A stretch of DNA of 64,000 bases. Origin: Certhia americana (taxonomy: Eukaryota > Chordata > Aves > Passeriformes > Certhiidae). Numbering within the stretch: the stretch's first letter is position 1; the number at the start of each line of letters is the position of its first letter. The position numbers and the translations under genes are program-made. The DNA lies in contig CM031857.1 in NCBI GenBank assembly GCA_018697195.1, forward strand, positions 92,948,617 to 93,012,616. The letters are read 5' to 3'. Under the pieces are notes generated by a model. That model was not told where the DNA came from. It made no database searches and saw nothing but the letters and a program-made list of their open reading frames with translations. Below are positions 14,556 through 28,059 of the stretch, one piece after another.

Positions 14556-15015
14556 TTGGGGTTATCCAGTAGAATGAGTGGAGGCTATGGGGGCTGTTTT
14601 CAATCATGTATCTGCACTGCTTTAAAAATGTCTAAGGAAGCTTCAGAAGCTTGCTTGCTCCAGGTACTGGAATCCATATATTACAGGCTCAAAGATGGAG
14701 AAGTTCAGATTCCTCCAGGAAATGGTTTGGCACAGTATGCCTGTGCTGCAGTTCCAGTGTTCCAAGTCCCCAGGGAGCTCCCTAGGGAAGGGTGCCACAC
14801 AGCACAACCCTGTGGGTCCATAGCAGGGTTCTGTGGCTATGGAGGAGTGCAGGAGGCACTGCACTACCTCCTCCAGCACAACTTTGGCAAGGTTAAACCC
14901 TCAGATACCACACTCACATACAGCTCTGCTGCTTCAGGACCCAAACCAGTATTTGTGTGAACAGTATCTGGGACAACCAGTCCCACTGGAGCAGAACTGG
15001 CTCCATTTGTGACAC
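14556..15015. other. Unassigned, more GC-rich segment abutting the LTR at 15016
   Basis: This stretch is less AT-rich than its surroundings and is open over long distances on both strands (134 codons plus, 14556-14960; 78 and 88 codons minus). It begins immediately downstream of the 3' end of a minus-strand LTR, so it could be leader or internal sequence of the same element. I see no recognisable retroviral motif, and no primer-binding-site-like TGG directly after the LTR. A processed pseudogene is another possibility. I make no functional call. Confidence 0.3.
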
Positions 15016-15558
15016 TGTAAATGAGCAGCCAGGCTGGGCAGGTCTCGGGTTTTGATGATTTTATGGTTCCCAAGATTTTAGCAAGTCTTTTTCTCCCATG
15101 CCCATGACCGAAGAAGAGGTCGAGATTCATCGGTTCTGCTTTCCAAGGGTGTTTATTTTTCCTTATCTATTCCATTCTTTCTCCGACTTGCAGAGGTCCG
15201 CTCAGCAGGCTGGCTTGAGGCACAGTCACAGCCCTCAGGGTGGTGTTTACTTTTTATAATAAAAACTACGTGTACTTTATTTACAATGATTTTCCAATAC
15301 CTATCACCTATGTAGTCTGTCTCTACGCTAAACCAATTAGAAAGTGTCACCATCACAGCAGAAGATGGAGGGAGGGCAAGAAGAAGAAGAAGAAGAAGAA
15401 GAAGAAGAAGAAGAAGGACAGGACACACCCAGCTTTCTCCATCTTGCCTCTTGAACCTCTATTCTAAACTCCCAAAATTCTACTTTTTTACCCTGGGACA
15501 ATTTAACTATCACTCTTTTTCATCCGGGGCTTCCAGAGGAATGTCCTGGGTTCCGACA
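15016..15558 (-). mobile_element. ERV LTR in minus orientation, with an internal (CTT)13 expansion
   Basis: On the minus strand the element starts TGTCGGAACCCAGGAC at 15558. It has a TATA-like TATAAAAA at 15258-15251 and an AATAAA at 15157-15152, giving a believable U3-R-U5 order. The far end near 15016 (TCATTTACA on the minus strand) is a guess, and no target-site duplication was found. The family resembles LTRs I associate with songbird ERVs. A 39-bp (AAG)n run at 15378-15416 lies inside U3. The minus-strand frame rich in Leu at 15153-15428 is created by this repeat and is not a gene. Confidence 0.6.
15378..15416. repeat. (AAG)13 microsatellite
   Basis: Thirteen uninterrupted AAG units on the plus strand, lying inside the LTR. 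Confidence 0.95.
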
Positions 15559-16167
15559 AGTAGGTATATCACTTTTGTGGCTGCTCTTGGAGGTAAGTCA
15601 AGGCTCACAGGCTGCATTCAACTATATACTGTCAGTCAGCCCAGATGTTACCTGGGGACTGGATGTAGCATTTTGTACCCCTGGTTTTCTCCTACTTTTT
15701 CCATTAGGTTTGAATTTTAAATTAGTGAAAGAAAAAAATTCACTAATGGTATGGGTAAAGCAGTGCCTCCTATGTATACCCTGTGCTTGGAGGACAATTT
15801 TCACCTCTGTCTTGAAGAAGTCAGCCTTTCCCTGTGTCTCTCTAGAACTCAGATGTGCCTAATAATGGACAATTGCATCTGGAGGTGAGGTCCCTGGCTG
15901 GCCATTGAGGCATTTGCCACACAGGCTACGCTGGGGAACTTGCCCATGGAAAACCTCAGAGGAAAGAATTTTCAGAGGCACCAGAAGTACATGAAGTATG
16001 TGTAATTGCATATTGAGAAGAAACTTTACCTTGTTAAGGTAACCTTAAATCATATTCCCAGGGTAATTGCTTGTGCATATTCTGTTAAACATTAGGAAAA
16101 AATTGTTTTCACTATGTCCTGGTTTCCTTTTCTGTTTTACTTTACTTTCCATCCTCCCTCACTGCTC

Positions 16168-16192
16168 TTTTTTTTTTTTTTTTTTTTTTTTT
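16168..16192. repeat. Poly-T tract (25 bp)
   Basis: Uninterrupted T run. No adjoining retroposon body was recognised on either strand. Confidence 0.95.
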
Positions 16193-19100
16193 AAGGCCAC
16201 TAAAATAGCTCAAATAGCTCATACATTGTTTTGGAACTTGTAGTACTTCTGTATGCAGCAGCTTGCCTTTAAAAAGGGAAGCTGGACTGGCCCAGCCTTC
16301 GAGGAGCTGGAAAATAAGGACTTCTGCAGTGCAGCATACAAAAGAGATCCAGACTCAGCCTCATAAAGAAAAACATCTAAACATTTATGTGATTACCAGG
16401 AACAGCGTATTCTCCTGCACCCATGTGCTTCTGGACACATTCCAAGATATTAATAGCAGTAGTGGCAGGGCTGTACATTATATTGTTATTTCCTCCTTGG
16501 AGAGAACAGAATGTTAGACTGTGAGAATATGACATGGAAACTATGTGAGTTGGCTGCCCTCTTCTACTTTATTTACTCCTTTTTAGATGTTTCTGACTTT
16601 GGGGCTTTTGCAGTCACTTTAAAAGGGATTTGCTTTTTGCCCAGGAAGAAGATTACTGGAACTGCTACTCTGGATCAGATGATGGATATTAACCCTGGTT
16701 TCTGTCTCTATCTGTTGAAAATAGAAGAGACCTGAGTAGTCAGTAATGTGTTAGACAAAGGCAAGATCTTAAATTTACTTCTCTCGTGAGTTACAACGGT
16801 GATCAATACATGTCAGTAGGTAAATATCTATACGTTTCATTATTTTTCGTTTTATTTGAACAGAAATAAACGTTACACCTTCCAATAAAATTGTTTCATT
16901 TTATCATCTGTCTTACTGAACTATTCAATGACATTTTGTCTTCCATGAGATTGATCTAGGACTCAACTAAGAGCAGGCCAAATACTGCAAAGAGACTAAG
17001 GTCTGCCAGGCCTAAGAAGCCAGGCAGAAAATAGTAATTTAGTTTTTTTATTGTTGGAGCAAGGGCTGTCCACTTCCTGAAAATCTGCCATTCTGTCACT
17101 AAATGGGAACCCAAGTGTCTCTTGAATTGCCTTAATCTGGCTGGAGTCTAGCTACATTTTTCCAAGACTAGGTTTTTAAATTTGTGGTTTTCTCAGCACC
17201 ACAATGAGGAGATAATGTTCCTGCAAGTTGCACCTTCCTCTTTTCTACACCTTCTTTGCTTTCCTATGTTTTCCTGCCCTTTTCACCATGCTGGCTCTGG
17301 CACCAGAACAACCATCTGCATGGTGTCTTGGATCAGAGAATTGATCCAGTTTGAAACTAGCTGTTATAAGAGCTCAAGCCTGTTTCCTGATGCTTGTCGC
17401 CACTCAGCCATACCAGTTTGCACTGGTTGGGTGCAAGGATGGAGGTGAGAAGGGTGAGGGGAGGGAGGAAGATAGACAGAACTGCAACTACCTGCAGCAC
17501 TACTGCTTTATGATGTTTAAAGTAGTTTAGTAAGTATGGGCTTGGACATTGTCAAGATTGCATTTCTTGGCAGAACGTTTTTATTTTTTTCTGGAGAAGA
17601 AAGATTTTACAAGTTAATGCCCCCGGTTCCTCCATGTTTAGGAAAAAATTCCATGTATCTCAAGACAGAGAAGTTTAGGATATGTATGATCTCTGTGAAT
17701 GGCAGCCAGTGTAAGCTTAGGGGATGTGTTAAAACTGAAGTAAAATTGCTTCAAATTAGAAGCATTGAGGAAGGGTTAAAGGACATCAACAAATTGTATA
17801 TTTATGGTAATAGCTGATAAATTTATTTCTACCCCAAACTAAAGGATTGCTTCTCTTGTTCTCCAGATTACAAGAGGAATCTGTAGATTAAGACAATAGT
17901 ACCTGTTAAATGTTAAAATAACATTGCAATTCAGGGGATATGAGTTCAGTAATCCACGTACTACCTTTCAGTTTTCCATGCAATGTTATCTGTTACAATA
18001 TGGTAACACTTTGAAGGGCAGATGCTGTCTCACCATAAATTAGCAATGGGATGGCAGGAAAGATGCAAACTTTTGATTTTCATTTCTCTCTGATGTAGAA
18101 AGGGAGCAATCAGGAGCTCCTATTCTCTGAAGACTGTGTGGCTTGTTCACCATGGGACAGATGGTACAAGATAAGTCTTCCCACACCATTTAACAGAAGT
18201 TGTTTCCCATAGACAGATTTTGCTATGGATAGAATCAAATTGTATAGACCACTGTCAGAATATATAAGGCACCAAATTTCATGCAGTTGTGTTTACACAG
18301 CTTATTGGAGGCGGTGTTTGGCATAACCTAACTCCTCACCCCCTGACCTGTCATCACTATTCTAGATTTAGAAGCCTAAAAAAATTTGCCTATGTTAATC
18401 TAACCGGCTCTCAAATACTTCTATATTTTGATTTAGAAACTGAAGATCCTCATTTTTTGCTCATAGAAGAAAGTACTATGTGTGCAAAACTTTTGCTTTC
18501 TGAAAGCAATTATTTTCTTATTAATATTTCATTTTCTCTTGGTGTGAAATCACCTTGAGAGCCCCACTCATTATTTATGTGATAAAACAGTGCTTCTGTG
18601 TTCCCTTTAAGATTGTTCTGTTAGAAGCGCATTACTTTTCTGCTTGAATGAAGAAAGGCTTGAAGGCAATTGGATCCCAGCTCTCTGATGAAGTTTCTCT
18701 TTGGGATCTTGCTTCAGTTTTGTTTGCAAAAGCTGGTCCAATATGAGAAGTTGAATTCTCCATTGCTGCTGAAGCAATTCAGATGCCTAGTACTACAGAG
18801 CAGTTTTGAAAATAGCTATTGATGTGCAGGTCTAACACTGTATGAGGTCTGTCTCAGAGTTCCAGGAACAATAGAGCTGATGTGCAGGCCCTTGCCAACG
18901 CAGCAGAAAAAGGATTCCCTGGCTCTGATGCATTCCAAAACTTGTTGATGAAGGTGCCCATTGAGAAGATAAACCTCAAAAAGCCAGACTTTCTTGGAAG
19001 ATATTAAAAGAACTTAATTTCCTCATAAACTAAGCATCCAGTCATCAAGAAGATTTGTGAAACAATGAATCAAGATCTAGTCTTGTGCATGGCATTGTGC

Positions 19101-19224
19101 AATAAGGCTCATTGCCTTTTGTACTTTCTGCCACTGTTCAGAGTGTCTGACAGATAGGAAAATAAAGTGGCATATACGCAGGTAAGGGAAGTTCAAGGAA
19201 GTTCAGGAATGGATTGGAATGGAT

Positions 19225-19254
19225 GGGGAGGGGAGGGGAGAGGAGAGGAGAGGA
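19225..19254. repeat. GGGGA/GAGGA purine repeat
   Basis: G-rich pentamer-like units on the plus strand, flanked by more G/A-rich sequence. Confidence 0.8.
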
Positions 19255-20245
19255 TGAGAGGGCAGGGGAGGCCACTTAATGAAGTATATACATTTTCAGT
19301 TTGTTTGTTTTGAGGCTCTTTATTTTTTATTTTAAATGAAGTAATGTACTCAGACTGCATTTTTAATATCTAATTGCCTTGGTACCTTCTAAGATTTTGC
19401 TGTGTTACCTTCCAGCCAATAAAGACAAAGTATCACCCTTCCACAGTGACCTCATCAGAAAGTTACTTTGGAATAGCAGCTGCAGCAAGTGTTAATCTAG
19501 AGAATTGTCAAGGAAATAAGGGGGACTAACTCACTTTCCTGGAGTGTCATTTAGGATTATACTAAATATTCTAATAATGTGCGGACCCCAACATTCAGAA
19601 GCTGTCACAGGAGTATCAGAGGAATCAGGGTTTGCATAACAACAGGAGGGGATATCCTTGCTATGTTTCCTCTTGTTTTCTTGTTCCCAGTCCTCCCTGT
19701 GACTGGAATGTAAATTCTAAACCACTGAACATGGCAGCAAGCAAACCCACAGAAGGCAGCTGGCAGGTGGGCAGCAAGTGGTCAAGACAGCAGGAGAACC
19801 CCAATACATTTTATGCCTGAACACTCAATATAACTCTTGAGATACTTCAGAGCACACACAATCTGCACAGCAGACTATGGCTGAGATGTCCAGACACATG
19901 AAGAATGAGCATGCAGTCTTGTATCTGCACATCACTCTGCTTTCCTGAAGACTCTGGTTTTAAGAACTTAAAGATCCATTTAGTCAAGAGAAACCTCAAA
20001 TTGCAAGGTGTTTCCTTCTTTTGCACATAAACAGGATAGTTTTCTGGCCAAAGGGACCTTCATCTGTACAGTTCATGCATATGAATTCACCACATAATCT
20101 TGTTTGACCCTAGATGGTTCTTTTGAGGCAAAGGGGGTATTGCCTGCCCAGTAACCATTCTGGTGTTCTGCAGAATTAATTGTGTTTATAAATTAAGCTA
20201 AAATATTGTGTTTGTGAGTTTAGAAGCAGCTAAATGGGAAGAAGC

Positions 20246-20272
20246 AAAAAAAAAAAAAAAAAAAAAAAAAAA
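20246..20272. repeat. Poly-A tract (27 bp)
   Basis: Uninterrupted A run followed by GAAGAAAG. No processed pseudogene body was recognised upstream. Confidence 0.95.
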
Positions 20273-21022
20273 GAAGAAAGTAATATCCAAAAAGCCTGGT
20301 ACATGCTAGAAAGCCAGCAATCAAACAGAACAATAACACAAAAATCAATAAGAAAAAGGACGTATAATGAATCCAATTTCCTTTGAATTGATTATAGAGG
20401 AAAAACCCCCAAATTTTTAGTCCTCTCTGTAATATTTGATCCTGAGAGCATTGTACTTATTTAAAACATTCCCATAATCAGCTTCCTTTATACTGTGCTT
20501 TTTCCTCTGAGAATTCACGTTACACCACATTTGTCATTTATGTCAGAGCAAAATAAAAACAAAAACAAGGAGCTGGTATAATCAGTTTCAGCTTTGAGAA
20601 CTAAAATAACAAAAGCACAATCAAAGATCTGAAAGGATAATTAGTAACAATGAAGACAAAAATGGCAGCTTAAAGCCTCTTTCACATTTAGCAGTATGTC
20701 AGAGCGGGGCTAAGGAAGCAGAGACAATGAGAAAAATGTTTCTTCTCAACAGAGTGGGGGATAAATTCAGACCACAGCTAAGGGCCTAATATTTCAGTTA
20801 AAATTCTTGAGGTTCGAGCCTAACACCAAGTATGAAGAGGCATTTTTATTTATTCACCTAACTGCTACTTTGCTACCGAACATTTCCAGGTGATCAAATT
20901 GCTCTGACTGCTGTAAAACTTTTACATCAAGCAAAAGGTCCTGATTTTAACTTGAATCAGACAAGTGGGTAAAAAAATAAACAATAAGGCAGTGTCCAGA
21001 CCTTTTAGGACTTGAAATTTCA

Positions 21023-21024
<2 letters not shown>

Positions 21025-21065
<41 letters not shown>
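21025..21065. repeat. (AT)20 microsatellite
   Basis: Pure AT dinucleotide run of about 40 bp. Confidence 0.95.
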
Positions 21066-21068
<3 letters not shown>

Positions 21069-21979
21069 AAGATAATTAGAAAAAAAAAATAATGACAGAC
21101 AGCAATTGACTAGCGCAATGAAAGCATCTGTTCTACCATTGACTTCTTATGTCACTAGCCTTGAAGATTTATTGAATTTCTAAGCAAAATGAGGATGATG
21201 TCAGTATTAAAAGTAAATATCAGAAAATGGGTAAATTTAGGATATGCAGTAGTACAAATCTGTGATGTTTAGCAGAAAGTGGCTCTTTCATTTCTTATCA
21301 GCTGTGAAGTATCTATTCACAAATTATTTCTATTAATTTACTGGGCTAAGGTTAATTTCTTACATCCAAAACCTAAAAGTTGAGTAAAATCTAAGCTTGT
21401 TGTACAATTTGATTCTGTTGTGAAGAGAAAAGTTTGGATGCCTAAGGCACGTATCCAAGAAGGTGAAATAAATAAATTGTCCAGAAATAAATTGTCCTTT
21501 AAATGTGCTTGCTTCTCAGCCGGTGTAAAAAGCTTCAAGTGTTCATCTCCCTGTTAGACAGTTAAACTTGAATAAGAGAAATCACAGCTTGACATCCAAA
21601 TCTACAAAGGCATCTGTTGGTGTCAGCAGTATTACATTTGAGAGATCTGGCTTCAAAATGCTACAGTTCATAAACTCAGTAGCTTTGGACACTGTGATAA
21701 AGCATGCAAATCCACGAGCATTTCTTGCAAGACATTCCTGAAATATCTTCTCTCACGGGTTTTTTCTTTTTTTTTTCCTCCATTCTCTCACTCAAATAAG
21801 GCTTCACCATGATAACATATGCATATAAAGTCAAAAATAAGCAATGAACCTGTGTAGTCACAAGGGAAAGCTTGAGGAAATCATCTTCAGTATCAAAAAA
21901 TTAATTATTTTGGGCACTAGAAAGACATTCTTACTTGTTAGAAGGGTGGAACTATAGAAAAGGAAACTGGACTTGTAGC

Positions 21980-22449
21980 ATTGTACTGGTGGTGTGTAAC
22001 AGCAGGTCCTGCTCTACTCTGGTGTGGCCTTATCCTGAATATTGTATACAGTTTTGGGGTGAGGTCACTGTTTTTTTCCTTCAGGACAAAGGGAGCAGCC
22101 TGCAGGAGACAGAGGGGAAACTTCATTGTGGTCTTCAATATCCTCAGGAGGAATGAGTAGGACAGGTACCAATCTCTTCACTCTCATATCCAGTGACAGT
22201 ATTTGAGGAAATGGCATGAAGTGGAGTTAGGGGAGGTTTAAGTTGGATTTCAGTAAAAGGTGTTTCACTTAGAGGGTGGCTGGGCACTGAAACAGGCTCC
22301 TCAGGGAAATGGTCACAGCACCAAGCCTGACAGAGTTCAAGAAGTGCTTGGAAAATGCTTTAAGGCACACACTCGGTGTTGTCCTGTGAAGGGCCAGGAG
22401 CTGACTTGGATGCCTCCCAATTAGGCATATTCCATGATTCCATGATTCG
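21980..22449 (+). mobile_element. CR1 LINE fragment: decayed ORF2 end plus 3' UTR
   Basis: The translated stretch around 21990-22060 keeps the spacing of the CR1 ORF2 C-terminus (a Leu/Val...Pro...Glu-Tyr-Cys-Ile-Gln-Phe-Trp-Gly pattern). Downstream blocks (caggagacagaggggaaac, gggaggtttaagttggat, cagggaaatggtcac) are standard CR1 3' sequence. The element ends in the characteristic short tail ccatgattccatgattcg. Frameshifts and a deletion near 22060-22080 show it is dead, and it is strongly 5'-truncated. Confidence 0.85.
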
Positions 22450-24740
22450 ATTACCTGTCAGTGAAGACCTGCAGAGGGTAGATCTTATTAGCCCTGACTC
22501 AGTACATGAAAGGATGATTTGGCTTGCTGACCTCCAACATCCTATTTTTTGCAATATTGTGAAAGGTCTTTGCATTTGAAAGAACTCTGAGCTTACACAG
22601 GACACATAACACAAGATCCAGTCATATTTCATAGTTCTCTGTCAGAGCTGCAGAATAGAGACTGTCTTATTTCCATCTGCCTAGACTTGAGCAGGGCTGT
22701 GCATGAACTGAGGTGTTACTCAATGTATTTGGAAAACTTTAAACTGAAATATTGAAGTGGAATTTAGCAAAATTTGAACAGCTGAGCAGGATCACAGCTT
22801 TAGCCTTGGGTGTCTGTGTGTTCTGTGCAAGTCCCAGTTTTGGTAAGTCCCTTTGGCTCTGCTGAAGTTGTGGGATGTGAAAGTGCCTGCCAGCTTCTGC
22901 ATCCCTGAAACTGAATCTAGTCACATACCATCTGCCTTTCCTCCTCAGGCTGTGGTCTTCAGCCAAAGCATATTAAGACATACAAGAAGACAGTGACAGC
23001 AAGTTTCAACAAATCCCCCAAATGAATGAGGGGGTTCAGGACTGGGTGAAGTAAGGTACCATCAAGGATATGCAGTGTAGAATAAGAGATCCCTCAGGCC
23101 ATATGAGTAGAGACAATATATTCATTGTTCCTGTGCAAGCCAGCAGTGGAAATCAAAAGAGGAATATTCTGCCCTTCAGTTAAGGCATGATCTCCCTGAA
23201 TCTGGCACAGGCAACTGCCCAAAATTAAATATGCAAGTAAGTAAAGCTTCTGAGGAGTAGAAATGTTTTCTAATCAATATATATTAGATAGAAAGATGCT
23301 ATGGATAAGTGGGTGGTAAGCTTTTCTGCCAGTGAATTAATACATCCATGTCATGACCGTCAATTGTCAGAAATGTGTGCATGGTCTGGAAGACTTTTTA
23401 CAAATTGGCAGTGACTGGTCAGGCTGCAAGCAGGTGTATCTATTTGAATCTATTCTGACCTTTGGTTCATGGCATATGCTCATGTCATGTCACATTACCT
23501 CATCATATCACAAAAGCTAAATGTCATACAGTGTCACATCTTAAGCTAAGACAGCTCATCAGCCCTACTGGTGTCAGATTATGTACAATGTAACAAAAGA
23601 ACAGTTAATACAATGTCCTGTATATTATTTTAGCAGTTATCAGTCACATAAGAAGTTGAAAATTATATTCATGTAAATGGAAATATACAGCATAGTTTCT
23701 TTGTGGCTTATTTACAGTTATTCCCATAAAACATTTTGCTGTGTGTTAACAAATCTTCTGAGCAATTCTTCTCAATACTCAAAACTGCAAGCCCTTGGAA
23801 ATCTGCTGCTTAGGAATCCCTGCATTATTACCACATTTAAAGTAAAAATTGCACCTGAGGGCAACTGGCTAGTAAACCTGTCCTTGTCTTCTGCTTGTGG
23901 GATTGCCCTTCTTATCACGCTCCCGCTTTTGTCAGCCCGTGACTCAAAGCCTAGTAACTTAATCAAGCTTGTGTTTATAAGGCTTATGTCATCTGAGAAG
24001 GAAATTGAAGCAACCCCTTGTGACTTAGGGGAGCAGTCACATGCTTCCAAAAATGACTGACTGTGTAGCTTGACTGCCAGGACATAATTTGTTTAGGTGA
24101 ATGGCTGACAAAAAACTGCGAGTGACACACAGGTTTGGACAAATTATCATCAGCCTATGGGAAGACTATGGAAAACTGGGAAAGAAGTCAGACAAAGGAT
24201 ACATTCATGTTACAAACTCATTAAGTTATCTCTCCAGGTCTACACAGCCCACCAAATGTTAGTGTGTCATAAGTGTGGTCAAACCAGTAAAGTTTTAATT
24301 CTCTAAGGGCAGGTAGTTGCACGCAGCTGCAAAATGACACCTGGTGGCCTTTTCGGAGAGTGGCTGTCATGCTTTCTCGAGCCAAGGGCATGGGATGGGA
24401 CGGTGCAGTTGTTTTCAGAAGACCTTTGCTTATGGGGACTGATAAGTTATGAAGACTGGGACTGAGCAAGTTTCAAAATATATGTTTGGGACTGTTAATC
24501 TAACTACTCACACCTAGTTACTTGTGAGTACAGGCAAATGGCATTATAATAAATGACCAAGGTTTTGTCAGGTTGCATGACACAGCTTCATTTCTTTCTC
24601 TCCTTCTCGTCCTACTCCATGCTGGGCATGTCAGGAAGGAGGGAAGGAACATGCAGGAAGGATTATGTCCTTCCTGTCAGGCTGAATGCTAGGATATTCC
24701 CTTTTCTTGTACCTTCAATGCTCATGCCTTGCCTACTGTC
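22450..24740. other. Gene-free stretch between two CR1 fragments
   Basis: No exon, RNA gene or transposon was recognised. The 127-codon plus frame at 23677-24060 and its 92-codon minus shadow carry no domain, and no splice sites bound them. Confidence 0.5.
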
Positions 24741-24940
24741 TCACAGGGAATCATAGGCTCATCAAGGTTGGAAAAGACCTCCAAGACCATTGAGTCCAAC
24801 CTTTTACCAAACACAGCCTTGTGACCTGAATTACAGCACTGAGTGCCATGTGTGGCTGTTTCCTGAACACTCCCAGTGATGGTGACTCCACCATTTCCCT
24901 GGGCAGCCTGTTGCTAGGCCTGACCACCTTGTGATGGGAA
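24741..24940 (-). mobile_element. CR1 LINE 3'-UTR fragment
   Basis: The plus-strand order gaatcataggctcatcaagg, ttggaaaagacctccaagac, gtgactccaccatttccctg, ggcagcctgttgctaggcct is the reverse complement of a CR1 3' end. About 200 bp remain, with no ORF2 part. Confidence 0.88.
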
Positions 24941-27900
24941 AGGGGGCTTTGGAAACACTGGGGAGCATTAGACTTGCACACAGCTTGCCTGTTTCAAAAG
25001 TCTGACATTTGTCAGCATGGCACCAAAGAGAAATAGGAAATGAGAGATGGGATTCAACAACGGAATGAGGATTAATGAGGTAGCAATCTTAAGGACCAGC
25101 TCCCTTACATATCAGGTCCTTCTGTGGGAAATGCTGAACATCTCTAGGCTCCTCAGTACCCTAAGAAGCAAAAAGTATTTGTCAGCTTCCAAAGACTCCT
25201 TGGAGATACTCAATTTCTTTCAAGACTACAGTTCCCCATCACTCCCTCCTTTTGCCTCCCTGTTCCTCCTTCAGTTGAAATGTCTGATACTTACTAACTA
25301 AATCATTAACAGAGTCAAGCATTTTAATAGGCTAAGTAATTATAACCCATGGTCATAATAAATTATATATAGAGAGGGGGGTTCAATTAAGAAATATTTT
25401 CACACCTCTGTGTTGCATATGACCTTCAATGTACAGGCCATATTTCTCACTCATTCTGCCACCCTGAGGGAACTACTTCCCTTTATATATATTAAAAAAA
25501 TTGTTAATGGTGCACTTGTAATCACATGGCTGCATTTGAAAGAATCTCATTCCAGACTTTCCCTGGAGGGTTTAATTATTCTGGTTTGTGCAGAATTACA
25601 CCCAGTTTTAATTCTGTGTTTCTGACTGCAGCTGCTGGTTCATTTGAGCATCCATTCTCCAAACCAAGTGTACAAAGAAATGTGATGCACCATTCAAACA
25701 AACAGCTTAATGAACAACTGTAAATGGAACCTCTCAAAACAACAACTATATGTACCTTTCTGTAGAATATCAGATCATAATTTCTTCAATGTGGGAAGAA
25801 AAGGCGGTATCAGTTATTTTTATTATGCAAACCAATTAAGCATTTACTTCTTTGTCACAGGTATTTAAAAAAATCAAAAATTGAAAAGGAGGTATATCCT
25901 TCCCTGATATCCTCCAATTAAAGGTCTGGTTCAATGACTGACATCTGCTACCTTTCTACAAATCCAGAGATGATACCTGGACTCCAGCAGAGCAGTTCAG
26001 GATTTATACCAACTTCAATGAGAGCTAATTTGGCCTTCTAAATATGCAATTGTTCTTAGTGAAAAAAAAAATCAAAATCTATTAATCCCTCATGGCAGTC
26101 AGTGATTGTGGCATTTTAACAGTAACAGCCAGCATGATTGAGTGTTTTCAGTGCTTACTGACAGATGGTCATTGTGTTACGAAACAGTCTCCTATAAATA
26201 ATGACCATATCCACATGAGAGGTGGAAAATAGTTTTCTATTGTCAATTCTTTTTTGCTGCCCATAATGAAGTAGAAATGTTTCTTCAAATCCATTTTATT
26301 TTGATACTGAAAGTCAAAAACTTCAATTTGAATGAAAGTGACAAGAATTTGTAAACAGAAATGTTTCAAGTTGTTTTTATTTGTTTGCTTGCCCATCTAA
26401 TAAACTTTTTGGCTAATGTTATTGAATTCTTATTTCATAGTATACATTTTCCTTCAGGTGCCAGTGAAGTTTCTTATGAAAAATCACAAGTAAGCTCAAA
26501 GTGAAGATATTGTTTCAAAGTCACAAGATAGCAGGTTTGAGACTTGTTCCTCTTAACATGATGAGCATGAGTGCACAGTGCTCTGTATGACTGGGAAAGG
26601 TTCCATTCTAATCACAATGCTTCAGAACATAATGTGTACTAACAGTTTATGTCAATCACAGAGCTGTGAATTTACTACCGTTACTAATGATGCTACAGAA
26701 GTTATGACTCTTATACAGTAAAAGAATCTGAAGCATCAAATGTGTTCAATAGGTACCTCAAACATATTATTAGTACATGTCTTGTTGTACACTAGGAACA
26801 GCACGGTAGAAGAATGACAATTTCTGACTGGGTAGGAGGTGAGAGTCAAATGAGGGGAACAAGTTGTCTTGCATCAGATTGTTGATGAACAAAAGGAGTG
26901 TTTTCACAAGCACTGATACTGACTTACTGAACATATGCAGACTTCAATTTTTGAGAAAAAATTGTTGATCAGTAGTTATTCTGATTTGCACTACAAAAAG
27001 TCTCAATGATCCAACTGAGATGAAGTAGAACGATGAAGCACAACTAGAAAAATTATTGCACAGGTATTTGTTTACATGTTACCTGTTCAGGGGTTCTAAA
27101 AGTAACTAAACAGTTTTTTTATTGTCTTGAAAAGAGCAGGTAAAGCTAAATATATGTGATGAATGTATCTATGAAGCAAGGATTCCTGTCAGGTTTCAGA
27201 ACCAAGCTATCCTTCAGCAGCAATTTTCAGCCATGTTTTGTACAATCTACAGCAAAAACATGCATGACTTTAAAATCTTTATCTGTGCAGGACCTGATTG
27301 ATCACCTTTTCACATTAGCACTTGATTATGTGTTTGAGGATTTAAACTGGGTTATTTTACTGACTCTTACTTTGTAATCAGGGGAAAAAGTAAAACTTCC
27401 AAAACCACAAGCACCTTGCCTACAGAAGTTTTCAGGGCACACTTTGCATAAAGTTCACTACTATGGAGGTCAATGATCAGATTGAAATCAGAAACTTCTA
27501 TGAGTCTGAATGACCTTTTCCAAGTGCAAGTGCTCTTGGGTCATAACCTGCGGGTTTTATATCCCTCTATGTGTTTACATGTGTTTAAATTAGGAATTGT
27601 CTGAACTAGGTTCTGCAATTAGAAAGAAGGAGCTGCGCTTTTATTAGAAGCCATGAGTTCTCAGAGCTAGTCACTTGACCCTGACAAGGTGTGGGAAAGA
27701 TTTTCTATGATGGTTCCCACTTGTTTCTGATAATGAAGTAGCCTCTTCAAGACCAACTAATCTCAGAAAAGGTGAGAGACATTCTCATATCTATTAAGTA
27801 ACCATTTATAATTCAGAAGAACATTTATGAAAGCAGCAGCATGTCTTCAGTCTTCTATATATAGGACACCATTCAATGCTTAAACTAAGTGAGCACTTTT

Positions 27901-28059
27901 GCTGCAGCTTGTTGGCAGTTTGAAATTCTGTGGGGAAATGAGTTCATGGCTTCATCACCTGCTAGAGAGCTATCACAGCTCACCCATAACTAGCAATCTA
28001 ATTAACCTTGAAAGCTGAATGATTACAGAGATTTACCTTATCATATTGGAAAGGTGGTA
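24941..28059. other. Gene-free stretch
   Basis: AT-rich sequence without a recognisable exon, RNA gene or transposon. Frames at 25047-25723 and 27156-27377 are unsupported. Confidence 0.5.

Larger units (their letters stand above)
15559..21979. other. Gene-free stretch with homopolymer and dinucleotide tracts
   Basis: Contains T25 (16168-16192), a GGGGA-type purine repeat (19225-19254), A27 (20246-20272) and (AT)20 (21025-21065). No exon or recognisable transposon was found. Frames at 16263-16735 and 17182-17817 lack domains and splice support. Confidence 0.55.

Noticed and set aside
15153..15428. Minus-strand frame with a poly-Leu N-terminus resembling a signal peptide
   Set aside because: The Leu run is the (CTT)13 microsatellite inside an LTR.
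18650..19000. Possible processed pseudogene (gene-like wording around 18860-18940)
   Set aside because: No continuous frame, recognisable protein or poly-A tail could be identified.
20246..20272. A27 as the tail of a retroposed gene
   Set aside because: The upstream sequence shows no recognisable gene body or SINE, and no flanking duplication was found.
23677..24060. 127-codon plus-strand frame
   Set aside because: Composition is noncoding-like, with a 92-codon shadow on the minus strand and no splice sites or homology I recognise.
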